Counted from the first letter of the stretch, positions 11,770-56,525 are shown. The stretch: DNA of 64,000 nt from Brienomyrus brachyistius (GCF_023856365.1 NC_064542.1:7371363-7435362); one strand, 5' to 3'. Notes: a model not told the origin generated them from the letters alone. A program made the numbers and translations.

Positions 11770-11876
11770 CTCCAAATCCAGGTCTCAGCCTGTTGTCATA
11801 GTTGTCAAGTAGCCCATCCAAAATCTGCGTAATGTCATCCCAAAATATACACTAGCCACCCCAGACTCTGCTACAA
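11770..11876 (-). pseudogene. gabra6: gabra6 pseudogene exon 2, in-frame stop
   Basis: It encodes [20 protein letters not shown] followed by FGG, the conserved N-terminal helix of GABA-A alpha subunits, with acceptor TTTACAG and donor GTAATA. The phase (ending in one base of a Gly codon) matches the family. Frame continuity from exon 1 meets a TAG at 11852-11854, twelve codons before the end of the less conserved start of the exon's helix region. Confidence 0.82.
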
Positions 11877-12045
11877 CTGTAAATACAGGCAGTGTACATT
11901 GTACAAAACTGAAATGTAATAGCATAGCATGTACCTTAAATATAAAAAAATTTAATAATCTAGGAAGCATTTGTTGTATTTGAAGAAATATCAAAATTAA
12001 TTTATAGATGTTTCTTCAGTAGATCTTAGTAATATACACACTCAC

Positions 12046-12098
12046 CAAAACACAAACGTCCAAGCGACCAGAAAGGCCGTGCCTCTGTCATCCTCCAT
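12046..12098 (-). pseudogene. gabra6: gabra6 pseudogene exon 1 (signal peptide)
   Basis: An ATG at 12098-12096 opens a short frame with the hydrophobic stretch TAFLVAWTFVFW, consistent with a signal peptide, and ends in a good donor (GTGAGT). The 53 coding bases leave a two-base overhang that joins in frame to the next exon. A second in-frame ATG lies 30 bases further upstream, so the start is not certain. The signal peptide is poorly conserved in this family, so the call rests on position and frame. Confidence 0.5.
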
Positions 12099-15041
12099 GC
12101 CCAGTAAGGTCTTCACACGCTCCATGGATAAATCCCGAGAAAACTGTAAATCTTGAGCAAAATCATCCAAACTTTTGTTGGAAGGCCACAAAATGTCTAT
12201 CAGTTTGCTTGACAGTTCACCTGAATGCTTCCGAGGAATTAGAACTTACAATTAGAGCAGCGATCCCCAAGAAACGGGGCAGGCAGCGAGAACTTTGACA
12301 ATAATCCCCTGTGGCATGGAGGAAGATTAAAGGAAGAAATCCGTCAGCAGGGAATTAGTGGCCTCTCCTTAGGAGATGTTGTTTTCCTTGTAGGGCAAAA
12401 TTACGACAAAAGTGGTTTCGACATTCAGGATGTCAGGTATACCATTGCACTTATGTTAAATTAATTTTTATGCAGTTAAATGTAGAATTACATTACAAAG
12501 GATGTAAACTGTGAGTGTTTATGATCTCTGATTCAGATGGAACCCATTAAACAAATGTATGACAGTAAGTAAAAATGTGAGTAAGTAAGTAAATACTAGT
12601 TTTTATCAAGTGCTCCAAAATATGAATTATGCATCTCAGAAAAATTTTAAGAGACAAAATTCCTCAGGACTTTTTAGTGTGACCCCTTGACATATATGAA
12701 GTGAATTACAGGATTCAGACCACTGGTTCCTGAGACCGATTCCATGTGTCTTTGGAACCATATTTTTCACGCAAGTTGATAATGAAATAGTGAATAGATG
12801 TGAGCATTCCAACCACTAATTCCATCACTTTATCCTTGAAAAGTGTGAGTACATATTTATATTCCCAAATGGGATTGATGAAGATTATACAAAAAAAAAA
12901 AACAGAGATAGTTTATATAACTGAACTTCATACCATCAGTCACGTTGCTGCACCAAAAACACTTCTGCAAAAATCACTGCATAAGACATTATATGACAAA
13001 AAGAAGATTGATGGTATTTGACATTTACGTGGAAGATTTCTTGATTTACAGCTAATCTTGCATCATGAATTCCTCACAGAAGTCAAACGAGGATGCAAAC
13101 ATAACAGCCATTCCGCGGAGACCTCACATACAAATAGCAGCAGATCAGGGTGCCATGGCAACACACTTGGAAAAAAAAAAAAAGAGTAAAAACAAAAAAA
13201 GGAAACTGTCCATCTAACCGATACTTAACTCCGTGAATTTCCTACATTTTGCAACTTCAGCGTTGAATATCTATGACAGATCCTTGTGACGAGCAATGAA
13301 TCTGAAAAGAATCCGCGAAGGGGTCTTTTTCTAATAAAGGCCAACAGTACATCTCGATGACAGCTGGTCTTTCAGTATCAGTAGGCAGTGTGAAATCCAT
13401 GACTTTTATTCTGTTCTGGTGGATAACCACTGCAGAAAAATCCCACAACCTATATTTCATTGGGTTGTCAATTATTTCCCCGCATTAAATTACATGAAAG
13501 CACATAAAACATTTACTGGGATTCATGATTCTTTGATCAATTTTGTTCAGTGTCCTATCTGTGGGTGCTGAAAAGGAAATGTAGATGGAAAAAAAATTTT
13601 GTTATTACATTGAATTCTGCAACAGAGGGCACCATCAAAGGTTGAATGCGGGCGAAAAAATGGTGGGCTATGTGCAGTCTATAAAAATCATGCTGCAAAA
13701 TGCAGTTTGTTAGATACTAATCTGGAATACAAAATGAATGATGGCAAATTCTGTCAATATGATATGTTGGGCATTTTTCAAGCTTATTAAAAAGGAATGG
13801 TAAATCTATGATTTATATTAGCACATAATGAGGTAAACATTTTTTATCTTTTTATGTCGTTATTATTAGTCATAATTAATGCACTGACAAATTTAAGCTT
13901 CCATCTTTCCAGAATCTCAGTGAGAATGGATGGACTGAAACGTCTGCTGGATCTCCAAGGTGTGACCCTGTGACACACTGGGGAGTATTATTTGTTCACT
14001 CTTACTTGATTTTTGGGTGTTACTATTAAAATACGTGCATAAATGTTGCAGGTAATGTACATAAATATCTAGGTAAGTATACAGATTTTTTAGGTCACAG
14101 TGAACCAGATCTTACGCCTTTTCATTTATTTTCTACTTCATTCGGTGAATAATTTGGTGTTAAAAGCCTGAAGCCTTATGTCACCCAGCAAAGGACACTG
14201 TGTTTGCTCTGTGATCTCTGGGTGCTCATGGTATTTTACTCTGATCAAAGTAAATAACATCCTTTGCAGCTATGGAGTATTTGAGTATTTTTCTAAGAGC
14301 TCTTCAGGACCGTCGAGTGAATCTCACCACAAAATGACAACAGAAGATCATTGGACTGGAATAAGTAGGTCCTGAATAAGGTGATCCATTGTTGCACATC
14401 TCAATGCGTGATTGCCCTTATGCTAATCAAAAAAACATCCAAATGTAAAGGGGCTCTTCACTAACCCTTTCATTTCAGACTATCCTCAAATGTTAGGGAA
14501 GCCCAACAATGACTATTCCATATTTCATTAAAAAAGAGCTGCCGCTTATCCTTTACACATGTTATTGCTGTCATTCATCTGCTATGCAGGATACGTTTAG
14601 TTTCAAGATACGACATGCTGCAGATTCCTTTAACAAGCCACTTAAATAGCTTGTCTTTGATAAGGGTAACTCAGCAACCATCTATATTATTTGGCATAAT
14701 AAAGGCGGATGCGCTTATTTTCAATTTACACATATATGAATACTACCAACACACCCTTCATGTCAGTACCGATGGATTTAATGGAAGATATGTGTAATTT
14801 GCATAAATAAATATTCAAATATACTAGCGTACGTCTGCTTAAGCGCAACAGAATTACACTTAGGTTTATGACGATGCATATCTACTAAATTAGACTACTC
14901 GAGAATGTTACACGTATTTATAGTGAAATATTTATTGCTCAAAAGTATCGTGCCTATGAAAAATGCAGGCAGCAAGATAATCGCTGAAAACAATTACTAA
15001 AATTTTTGTTTTTTTAAAAAACAATATAAACAACTCTTTGC

Positions 15042-15049
15042 TATAAAAG
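15042..15049 (+). promoter_or_regulatory. TATA-like box upstream of gabrb2
   Basis: TATAAAAG lies 219 bases before the start codon, which would leave a 5' UTR of roughly 190 bases. GABA-A subunit promoters are often TATA-less, so its use is uncertain. Confidence 0.3.
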
Positions 15050-15171
15050 GTAGCTATTCTCAATTTTTAAATTCTAAACTATTTTCAGTCCCCCCTTTCC
15101 CCTTTAATTGTCTTTAACCTGCTCCACCATCAGCACCCAGAGCCGCTACTCCCCGATGTTGTGGCTCCGTG

Positions 15172-15183
15172 TGCGCATGCGCG
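15172..15183 (+). promoter_or_regulatory. NRF-1-type palindromic site
   Basis: TGCGCATGCGCG matches the NRF-1 consensus YGCGCAYGCGCR at every position. It lies about 85 bases upstream of the gabrb2 ATG in a locally CpG-richer patch within AT-rich DNA. NRF-1 has been reported to control the GABRB1 promoter in neurons, so a role here is plausible but inferred. Confidence 0.6.
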
Positions 15184-15267
15184 TCACATTGGAATTACAG
15201 CACTGAGCAGAAGAAGTTGGGTCTGCTCTGTCTTCACAGCATAAAATCATAAAATCATATCTGAACT

Positions 15268-47221
<31,954 letters not shown>

Positions 47222-50200
47222 GAAGATCGTTGGTGGGTTTATGACACGAGCAAGACTTTGAATCACTTCATCCAGACGTAAATCAGGATTGACTCTATCT
47301 GACCTTGGGAAACCTTAATTGCTGGCTTGTCCATAAATGTCGTAGACGCGGAGATTAAAGACAGAATGGATCCCTGGTGCCAAAAGTTGCGCACATCATG
47401 TCTGTAGTGAATCGAATACTTAGAATCGTGTTTGCTTACACTTGAACATTATGGTTGGATCTATCTTTATCTTGTCCGAGTAACATTAAATTGTTACAGT
47501 GTATTTTTAGACATCAGACGTCTTCTTCAGAATCAGCAGGGTGTCTGAGAGCTCACTCTAATCTGTGTTAATTTGAGGTTATATAAAGCAGTGGCAGTCA
47601 TTTTGAGTTTTGTAGAATTATTTATGCATAACACCTACAGTTATATAACCTACAGTAAATATATATTTTTGTTGTGGATACCAGTATTTGGTTGAGATAT
47701 CAGATTATTTTGATGTATTTGTATCTGTATTTCGTTTTTCATGTGTAATTTCTTTTTTCAAACCCCTGTCAGAGAAAGTCAGAAGATAAATGAAAAGCCT
47801 TTCTTGAAGTCCTCTTTAAGTCTTACCTCTAAAGTGAAACCGTAAAGTTTACAAAACTGCATTGGATGAACAATATGGAAGTGATTGCAAGTACTCTGCA
47901 AATATGTCTGCAAAGGAGAAAAGCCAGCAACCGTCATGAGATTAGCATTTTGGAAATGATTACTGTGTTAAATATGACTTTCACGAGAAAGAGGGTCGCC
48001 ATTCGTCTTATTTTCCTATGATGAGGTTGGAAGCCAGCAGTTAAGGCTGCTAAGTGTAAAAGGCCGTTAAGTCTCCCACGTTTGCAACATTAACTTTCAC
48101 AATGACCTGTAAATACATTTTGTTTTTGAACAACAGTTAAAATCCGAATGAGGATTCATTCAGCGTATTCTGTGTTTGCGCCGGGAATTTTGTGCTGGTA
48201 TTCCACAGTCCCGAGAACAGGTGTGGAGTCATTAACAAATCACTTCTTGGAAAGTAATTAGAGCTTGGATGGAAAGTCCTGTTACTTGTGTGAATAATAG
48301 CCCTGTACATTCATTGCTGACAGTTCTGGAATATTTTCAAATGGTTTTGAGCCTTTTAATAGGCAACTTATTTTGCATGGATTAAATGATGTACATATTA
48401 CAAGCAAGTGCTCCTAATTCCGTTGAGCCGCAAAGGTGTGTTTGCGTTTCGGTCCATTTAAATCAAGGCCCATTGTGCAATTACCAAGATAACAAGACAA
48501 TTTAATGAATAAGTTAATGGAAGGACGGACATGTGGTAAAATGAATCACGATCTGGTAAGACAGAGTACGGTTCCTATAAAAAGCACAACAGTCAGTTCT
48601 CACTGGAAAGGCTAATGAGGTCACATCTTCAAGTTTGTTGCTAAGCTGCACTTTTTGTGATATTAAATTAAAGATCAACTTTATACATATGTATATTTAT
48701 AGTATAACTAGTTATATCTGTCCCCGCGACCCTGAAGGATAAGCGGGTTGGAAAAGGGATGGGTTGGATAGTTATATCTGTATAACTCCATGTAGTAATA
48801 GTAATCTAAATATGGTAACACAGCCTTTATCTACATTGCAGTGCCCTTAGCCATTACGTGGAAAAAAAACTGAACTCCGGAGAACAAAAAAGCACTTTAT
48901 TACAGCAGTTCCTGGGCACCGTTTTAATGGTGGGTGAAACCTCCTGAGCCATAATGCCCACCAGATTATAAGGGGTGCCTGGAATTTATGATTTCCTCCA
49001 TATTATGTTTAGAAAAACCATAACAACACCAGAAACAGCGAGAGCAAATTGAGGATTTTAAAGACACAAAAACAGCCTATCGACAATGTTCAGAAGTATT
49101 TCAGTCTTTGAAAAAGAAACGCCCCCTCCGTCTACTTTCTTCAGTATATTTTCATTGCCTGCTGCATTTACATAAAGATCGGTTGATAGAAGCCAAGAAG
49201 CACATTCACTTTATGTTGCAGCCTAAGACATACTTTATTAAACTTATTAAAGCAAGATGCTAACGTTGGCGGTTAGATGAAACCCGGGAGGACAAATGGA
49301 GAAAGACAAAGCGTAGGCGCACCAAGCATGTCTCTATTTGGGTCCATTTCTCATGGTGCCTTAACTGACATAGGTGCCTCAAAGTCACTTAGTCGTCTAG
49401 CAGGAACAACATCACAGAATGACATGATAGCTACATGGTAGCAAAATGTTATGGAGAAAAATCCTGGAGATAAGTGAAAGAGGACATAAGCAGCTGCTGC
49501 AGTTACTCCTACCCTTCACTGTGTGCAAGGTCCACAAACAAAAGCCAGAAACAGGCTAATGATGTGCATCAGGTCAGGGGGTAAATTTCACTGCATCCAC
49601 GACTTACGCTCAGACTGTTGTCCTGGGGACAGCAGTGAGAATGGAGATCGGTACTGATATGACTGACTGCTTCCTTTCAGGTAGCTAGATTGGACTGCGA
49701 GGTCTGTAGTGACCCCTTCCCTCTCTCGTCTCTCTCCAGTTCATCCAGCTGACCCCGTTTAAACTCTAACAAGGTGATACTTCCAATCAGGGTCAGCCGG
49801 TCTTGCCTAGAGCACGTGCAGGAATAGGGCTAGCAACAGTAGCCACGGACACAGAAAGGCATCCAAACCCCACCTCCGGCTGTTGCTCCGCCTCCTGATC
49901 CACCTCCTGCTCCGCCTCCTGCAGGTGCACTGAAAACGTGTCCCCAAAAAAATGAATCACTGACATTTTTGGAAATGATTTAATAGAAAAGCTCTGAAAA
50001 ATATAGCGACTCGTCTCACGTCACAGATCATTTGTTATACATTTGAGTTTATTTTAGCACAAAATAAGCAATGCTGCATGGTGCAGACTGATTTTAAGGT
50101 GTTACCAGTTCATAGAGGTACATTGGTGCTTAAGATTATTCGAATAAAACCTGCTTTGGTGGAAATATAAGACACTAACATATATTCAATGGGGTGGGAA

Positions 50201-50420
50201 CCTTGCATTAAACGTGTGTGTTTGGATCATGTTGCTAGGTGTGTTTTATTATAACCATGGAGTAATCTGTGGGTAACTAACTATTGGGAACATATATTTC
50301 TGTAAATATTAGAAGATTTCTTATGGCAATTTTTAAACTTGCCCAGTTTGTATTTTACTGTAAGGCGAATGCAAAGCAATTCAATGTTTTATGCTGAGGT
50401 AATAATAAAAATTGTAAATA
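47222..50420 (+). other. Possible gabrb2 3' UTR and flank
   Basis: This is AT-rich non-coding sequence after the stop. AATAAA signals are seen at 50143 and 50404, and either could end the transcript. A short fish repeat tail sits at 48720-48772. No other gene is seen. Confidence 0.4.
50404..50409 (+). terminator. Candidate polyadenylation signal
   Basis: This AATAAA is followed within 30 bases by a T-rich and GTGT-containing stretch. If used, the gabrb2 3' UTR would be about 3.2 kb. An earlier AATAAA at 50143-50148 is an alternative. Confidence 0.3.
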
Positions 50421-51057
50421 TTTTGAAGTGTCTCATAGTACATCAGGTAACAATTGATATTTCGGTATTTTAATTTTCGTATTTGTTTTGTTGAACATGA
50501 TGAGGACTGAAAGATATATTATATACAGGATGTACATCTTCCCTGCTATACTGGGTAGTTTATTAATCTACAGAAACCCCGCCTTTGCTGTAATGCACAG
50601 CATTTCTGCCTATTTAAAGCATGTTGGATACATTACACATTAACACTCACACACAGGGTGAGATCAGAGCCTAGAGTCCATTAAAACAGTTTATATGCCG
50701 TATTTTATAATCATTCTGTTAAAACATTGATCAGTCATTCCTAATTCCTAATTACGCCTCTTAATTGCCTGGATTATGTTCAGATTAGGGGTGCAGTTCT
50801 TGGCAGAATTGCTCTTGTTATCTTTTTTTGCGGTCAATTAAAAGGCAATTATAACTACAGCTTACAGAGTATTGCTGTGAGAAGGTAGAAAGTTTGCAGT
50901 CGTCAAAGATACGAACGGGCATTTGCATTCATTTTTAAATATAAAGTCTGGGTGTGTATATAAACACCGCAGAACAAGAGGCATGCATGTCACACAAATA
51001 CGTAATGCAGAATACGTTTGATTTGCACAGCTTATGCTAACAGTATACTTCTATCCC

Positions 51058-51280
51058 TTTCAGGTAACTTCACTTGAGGGGGCACAAATAATGTAGTAGT
51101 ACATTCTTACTTAATGCATTAATCAACCAGTAACTAAGTGTTAGTCACATACTGATTGCATTGTTGTTCATCATTAATCAGTCATAACAATATTACGTAT
51201 CACATATTTCATGCAGTTGCTATATTTGTCCATGATTTGTCATTGAGTAGTACCAAGTCACTAAGTACCTCGTGCCCAGT
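51058..51280 (+). repeat. Three-copy dispersed repeat, copy 2
   Basis: It shares GGGGCACAAATAATGTAGTAG, ACTAAGTGTTAGT and GCAGTTGCTATATTTGT with 61258-61475 in the same orientation. Confidence 0.82.
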
Positions 51281-52904
51281 GTTTCCGTCCTTCGCGCTAA
51301 TTGAAAGTTTGCCGACCTGAGCCTTGAGAGCAGGAAGCGATGTCACGTAAGAGGCCTCTTTTCCTGAAATCGTCCTTGCAGAGGTTTACAGCTTTGATCC
51401 AGCGCACAGGGTACTGTACACCTCTATGTGAATTCACTATAGAGAGCTCATATAAATACATACACACCCAGAGTATTTATCTATTGTCACTGCTGTTCAG
51501 GATGTTGTCTCACCGTATCCACCTCTAGCCATAACCCTACTCTGTGCTTTCAGTTTGTTTGCCTGTCTCAGCCTTCGCTGAATGTCCATATATGACCCTG
51601 CCACCTGTGATACTATTCGCTTTTACAGTCCTGGATTTATAACTGGGTATGTTGGTGCTGGAGTTCATTTGAGAGGAAATAAACAGTCATTCTTCAGCAT
51701 AGACGGTGTCCCTGCTGCTGTTTGGTAGGGGTGGGTCCTACTGTACGTGCCTTTGATGGAGCCAGACGTGTAGCTGTGCGGTGGAGACCCTTCCTTTCGG
51801 ACGAAGAGCAAAACCTGTTACATGGAGTAACAGTTACCAAAACTGGGATGATTAAAGTGGAGTCTTATGCAAAATCTGGTAAAGATTCTGATTGATAAAC
51901 AGATTTATATATTCCAATGTCAAGTTTTAAAAAAGCCGTATTCTTGCTTTTTTTCCACAGTATATCTATCATGCTAATATTACCTTTTTTGATTAAACCA
52001 TTTGGTTAGTAATTTAAAGCGCTTTTGGTGTAGGTGTCCGTACAGAACACACCTTATTATCATAATACCGAAAACCGTGTGATTTGTGGAGCTGAGTCTG
52101 AAGTTGGGAGTGAAGTGCTGGCACAGGAGCCCATGAGTGTCACACAGCCAACAGGGCAGCGCTCTCCCCTCGCTGAGCTTTAGGACACAACAGCAAGGCG
52201 AGTCTCCTGCGGCCAGGGCCCACGAAGCTCACCAGGGGCACATCAAGGCAGGTCGATTCATCTCATCTCATCCATCCATCCATCCATCCATGCATCCCAC
52301 TGCTTTTCCAGTACAGAGTCACGGTGAACCTGCAGCCTATCCCAGGAAGCAGAGGGTGGGAGGCAGGGACCACAATGGACGGGCTGGTGTCCATTAAAGA
52401 AAAGCTAAACATGTGACCAAAACCCAAGGTGTCAGCTAGCTTTGTTTGATTTTTCTGCAGCCCCTTAATAAACACCAATTATCTCTTGTGTTGTTTACAT
52501 TTTCTATAATAGAAGAGATTTCCCCATTTTCTGCTCCTTTGCATTTCATTTCTTTCCCTTTAAGTCTTCATTTATCCTCTCTTCCATTGTACACTAACAG
52601 GCACAGCCTATTACTCCTGCCTCAGGGACATGGGGCTTTTCCGGCTTTATGTCACTGCTGTTCTCATCCTCACTGCTCCCTTACATTTTTTAAGGGACAT
52701 TTTACCCTTTTTTCTAAAGCACATACTTTTGCTTGTTTTTTATAGATCATACATGTTTGCATCTAGATGTATGTGAAGTTTTCATAGAGAATTTAGGATG
52801 AATTCCCAATGTATTTGATTGCAATTAGAGTCACATAAAGGGGTCAATTACAGTAATTAATGCAATACAAGACTGGTTTGATCACTATGTGCCATGTGCT
52901 TGTG

Positions 52905-53165
52905 AAGGCGTGCGCACACACACATGCACACACACACACGTACACACACACATGCACACACACACATGCACATACACACATGTACACACACACATGCACA
53001 CACACACATGCACACACACACACGTACACACACACGCACACACACACATGCACATACACACATGTACACACACACATGCACACACACACATGCACACACA
53101 CACACGTACACACACACATGCACACACGCACATGCACACACACACACACGCACACACATATGCAC
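52905..53165. repeat. CA-rich ACACATGC compound microsatellite
   Basis: The repeating ACACACATGC and ACACACACGT motifs extend over 260 bases and make long spurious frames on both strands. Confidence 0.95.
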
Positions 53166-54955
53166 AGTCCAAGTATTCATATCTTTGTGGAGCCTCTCCA
53201 TCCATTTCTATGGGCATAGCCCTTATCCCGACTTTGATAACCCTAACTGCTACCCAGCCCTAACCTTAATCATAAGTAGGCAAAAATAAAATACAAAAAT
53301 TTTTGGCTATTTTAGTTCTTGCATTCACACAATGTAATAATTATAAACACACACACACACTTTTTCGTTGCATAAAGGATACTGCCATATTTTCACTTGC
53401 ATCTGATCTTCACTCGTCTCTGATCTTCGCTCATATACGATTAGCTGTCCTTTTTAGCAGCTGCTCTGATTGGAGATGTCAGCCAAATACATGACCTGAC
53501 ATATCTCTGGTGAGATTTTAATAACGAAATTTCAAAAGAAGAAATTATTCAAATGAACCTGTTTCAGAAGAGCGACACGTGCCATTGCTGGAGCTGCTCA
53601 CCACGACTCGTGACATTTTCATTTAGGGCAGGTGGCAATTTGACACGCAGTGTGGGGTGTCACACCATCTCCGCACTTACCGGACGCGGTGCCTGCCCAC
53701 GCGTCCCACTTCGCCCCCTCCCGGCCCCTCCTGACTGCCATTTACACAACAGTGTGTATTACAGGCAGCTCCCTGTTGAAAACCCATTTTAAAACTGTCA
53801 ATCGGCTGCTTGGGCTGAGAAATGAGTATGAGTCAAGTGCTCTTATGTGGGTAGCTTTGGCAGCGACACGAGCTACGTTTCTTATTTTGGTAGCCGCCAG
53901 CCAAAGCCCCTGATAACACCGTTTTTACCATCAAATATTTAATAAAAACAGGGTAAAGCGACCTAGATACCTCAGGCATCTAATGAGGATACTCCTCATT
54001 CCAATCCGTCATCCACTGGCTCCTGTCATCCTTATGCAAACGTCTATCATTTTATCAGGACACCACAAAAACAGAGTTAGGGCACCATGTGAACATCACA
54101 GATCCGGACAGCCTTGGTATGTGTGTTCTGCTGTACCCAAGTGCATGATGTGATGGAGATTAGGCAAACATTCCCACCAAACAGAATGACGTACTCACGC
54201 TAACTTGTACGCAGGGAACAGTCACTATACCCCACACAATAGGGCAGATAGTAATGAGAACTCGGCAGGACGGAGCAAGTTTCCCTGAGTATTGCAAGGT
54301 GTTAGGATCAGTTTCTGTCCTGCCCTGATCCACGTGTCATTTCCCTGTTTGGCCAGTGGGTGTCTAGTTTTTGTGTTAGTTTTCCTTGAGGTTAGTTTCA
54401 GTTGGTTCATGTTTTACAGGAACAGTACCTGTTTTTATCTTCTGGTTCCCGATTTGCTTTGTGCTCCTCAATATACCCCTTTTGCTGAATCACTACGTGT
54501 ATCGTTCCTCCTTTTTGATTCTCCGCCACAGCAGAATGACTCAAAGGGACAATACTAAGGCACTAGCAAATATGCGGTTGGGTTGGGACCTGTATCCCTC
54601 AGCTCCTCTCCAGCTCCGAGTCCAACAGAGGGAACCGCTCCCATAGAAAAACCTGCTACAGCCATTCTCCTATCGGTGTCGTTGTTGAGTCGTCTCTCGT
54701 GTCACCTATCAGGGAGGTACATAGCTTCAAAGGAGTCCTGCACCGTAAGGACCTGGCCGAGTCACCTACGTTTTCTAATCCTCTTTTCCCTGTTTGGCCA
54801 GCAGGTGTTGCTGGTCATCTGAGCTCCCATACTTTCCCAGGTTTTTAGCTCCTAGTAGTTCCCTAGTCCCCTGGCCCCCGTGTGGCTTAATGGGCTAAGT
54901 AGGTGGTTTCCACCCCGTTTTGACTTTTGTTAGGAGTTCAAGGCTTGCTGGAGTC

Positions 54956-55520
54956 TAGGGCTGGGCAATATCATATCGATATTATATTGTGTATGCTCAG
55001 TTATTTGGTTGGTAAAAAGAATACCAATATGACTAAAATATTAACGAGATGTGTTTTGTGACACCCAAAATTAGTAACCTGTATAAAATTGGCATATTTT
55101 TATGTTTATTAAATTTGGTTAGTACAGCACACCAACAATACTGTATTGGTATCCTATGGTTTGGTATACTTGAGTGTGGTATGCGATATGCACTGAAGTG
55201 GCGGTAAGGGGAAAGGGATAGCTCAGCAGCCACATGTTTTAATAGAAGAGATATTGTGGATAAACCAGGTAAAAGGATGTCAGTGGTCTGAGGCGTTTAT
55301 GAAACATAAGGATATGTCAAATTTACTAACTTCTGAACATCATAAAATGGCTCAATATTTTAGCCATACTACTGATCTGCTTAACAAATTGTGGACATAA
55401 ATAAATGTCCGTACAGTACCAAAAAGCTGGCGTCTGGCCAAATGTCTCACCTGTGATTTGAAGCCCAGGTGATTATTGGGCTTACGTGATATAATATTGA
55501 TTTTATATCGCCCAGCCCTA
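54956..55520. mobile_element. Small inverted-repeat DNA element (MITE), hAT-like
   Basis: The left end TAGGGCTGGGCAATATCATA and the reverse complement of the right end, TAGGGCTGGGCGATATAAAA, match over about 27 bases. The flanks CTGGAGTC and CCAGAGAC are a weak 8-bp target duplication, which would fit hAT. The 565-bp body has no transposase frame, so it is non-autonomous. Confidence 0.8.
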
Positions 55521-56449
55521 CCAGAGACCAACTTCAGCCATGTTTGTCTTTTTGACTCTGTTTCGTTATATTCTTGATCTATGTTTTTTTTGTGTTATGG
55601 TTCAATGTTGTTCTTGTTTTTAGTAATGCTTATATACCCTCGTTTTCTAGTCTCCCTTGGTCTTGATCCTCTGCTAATTGACCTCATCTGCTCTTCCTTG
55701 CCCCTAGTTTGTACAGTAATAGTCCACACCTGCCCCTTGTTAGCCCTCATCTGTGTCTATTTGAGTGCCTGTCCTCGATCTGTTCCTTAGTCGGCCATTG
55801 TTGCTGTGTGCCCTGTATTAGTGCTGTTAGTTGTACTTGTTACTGTGTAACTGTGTTGGTTCCTGTGTTACTGGTGTTTTACTCCTTGCTTGGTTCCCAT
55901 ATGTCTTTCAAGTTTTAGCGTTTGTTTTCCTTGCAGTTTAAGTTCATGTTTCACCTGTTTTCTTTTGACCCCTGATGCCCACCCCCCCCCCCCACCCCCC
56001 CTTTGCTGCTTCTCCATTTGTGTTCTGGTTATTAATAAATGCCTTTTGTTGAGAGTCACACCATGGATCGTCCCTCTCCTTCATAATGCCCCGCAATAAC
56101 AGGAAGGACACAAGCGAACCTGCTAATCTTCCTGATTTACCGCAAGATAAAACTGGCCGTAAGAGAGAACTGGGACAACGATCAGTTTGTAGTATGAGTG
56201 ACATCCTCTGAAAAGACAATCTTCGAAAAAATATGTAAAAAGCACAAGGATAAAGGACTGGCAGGGAGAACAATGGAAGAGCAGAAGCGTAAGATATAAC
56301 GCAAGACAGCAGTATAGCGTGAGAAAGCTTATCTGAGGAATCCTTTCCAAGCATATATATGCATGCAGAAATAATATTGCAGTAGCTGGTGTCTCTATGT
56401 GGGAATAATAAATATCACACAGATACTAACAGGCCTAACAGTAATACTG

Positions 56450-56525
56450 CAACACACACACACATGCACATGCATGTGCATGCATGTGCGCACGCACACA
56501 CACACACACATACACACACACACAG
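56450..56525. repeat. (CA)n microsatellite
   Basis: CA repeats interrupted by TGCATG-type steps. Simple sequence. Confidence 0.9.

Larger units (their letters stand above)
5480..12098 (-). pseudogene. gabra6: gabra6-like GABA-A receptor alpha subunit pseudogene
   Basis: Nine exon remnants lie in order on the - strand and cover signal peptide, N-terminus, extracellular domain, TM1, TM2-TM3 and a decayed TM4. Diagnostic pieces are [22 protein letters not shown], the Cys-loop exon, SVPARTTAG and [10 protein letters not shown] with [19 protein letters not shown]. The last two are typical of alpha4/alpha6; the head-to-head position next to gabrb2 favours alpha6. The intact gene would encode a ligand-gated chloride channel subunit that pairs with beta2. 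Lesions are TAG stops at 11852-11854, 10801-10803 and 10054-10056, a one-base deletion near 11356-11360, a 12-base deletion at the exon 4 stop, a lost GT donor at 10717, a doubtful acceptor at exon 6 and a destroyed TM4. Splice frames otherwise agree, so this is a decayed gene and not a retrocopy. Being a decayed copy of a different alpha gene cannot be fully excluded. Confidence 0.88.
12099..15267. promoter_or_regulatory. Divergent upstream region between gabra6 pseudogene and gabrb2
   Basis: The two receptor genes point away from each other across about 3.2 kb. Most of it is AT-rich with no recognised gene. One minus-strand frame at 13257-13460 looks somewhat protein-like but is unrecognised. 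Near the gabrb2 end are a TATA-like TATAAAAG at 15042 and an NRF-1-type site at 15172. Confidence 0.5.
50421..54955. other. Intergenic, repeats only
   Basis: It holds a copy of the three-copy repeat (51058-51280), a fish repeat with (CATC)n (52260-52400) and a CA-rich tract. No gene is recognised. Confidence 0.55.

Noticed and set aside
52844..53289. Long Cys/Val and His/Thr frames
   Set aside because: Pure CA-repeat artefacts on both strands.
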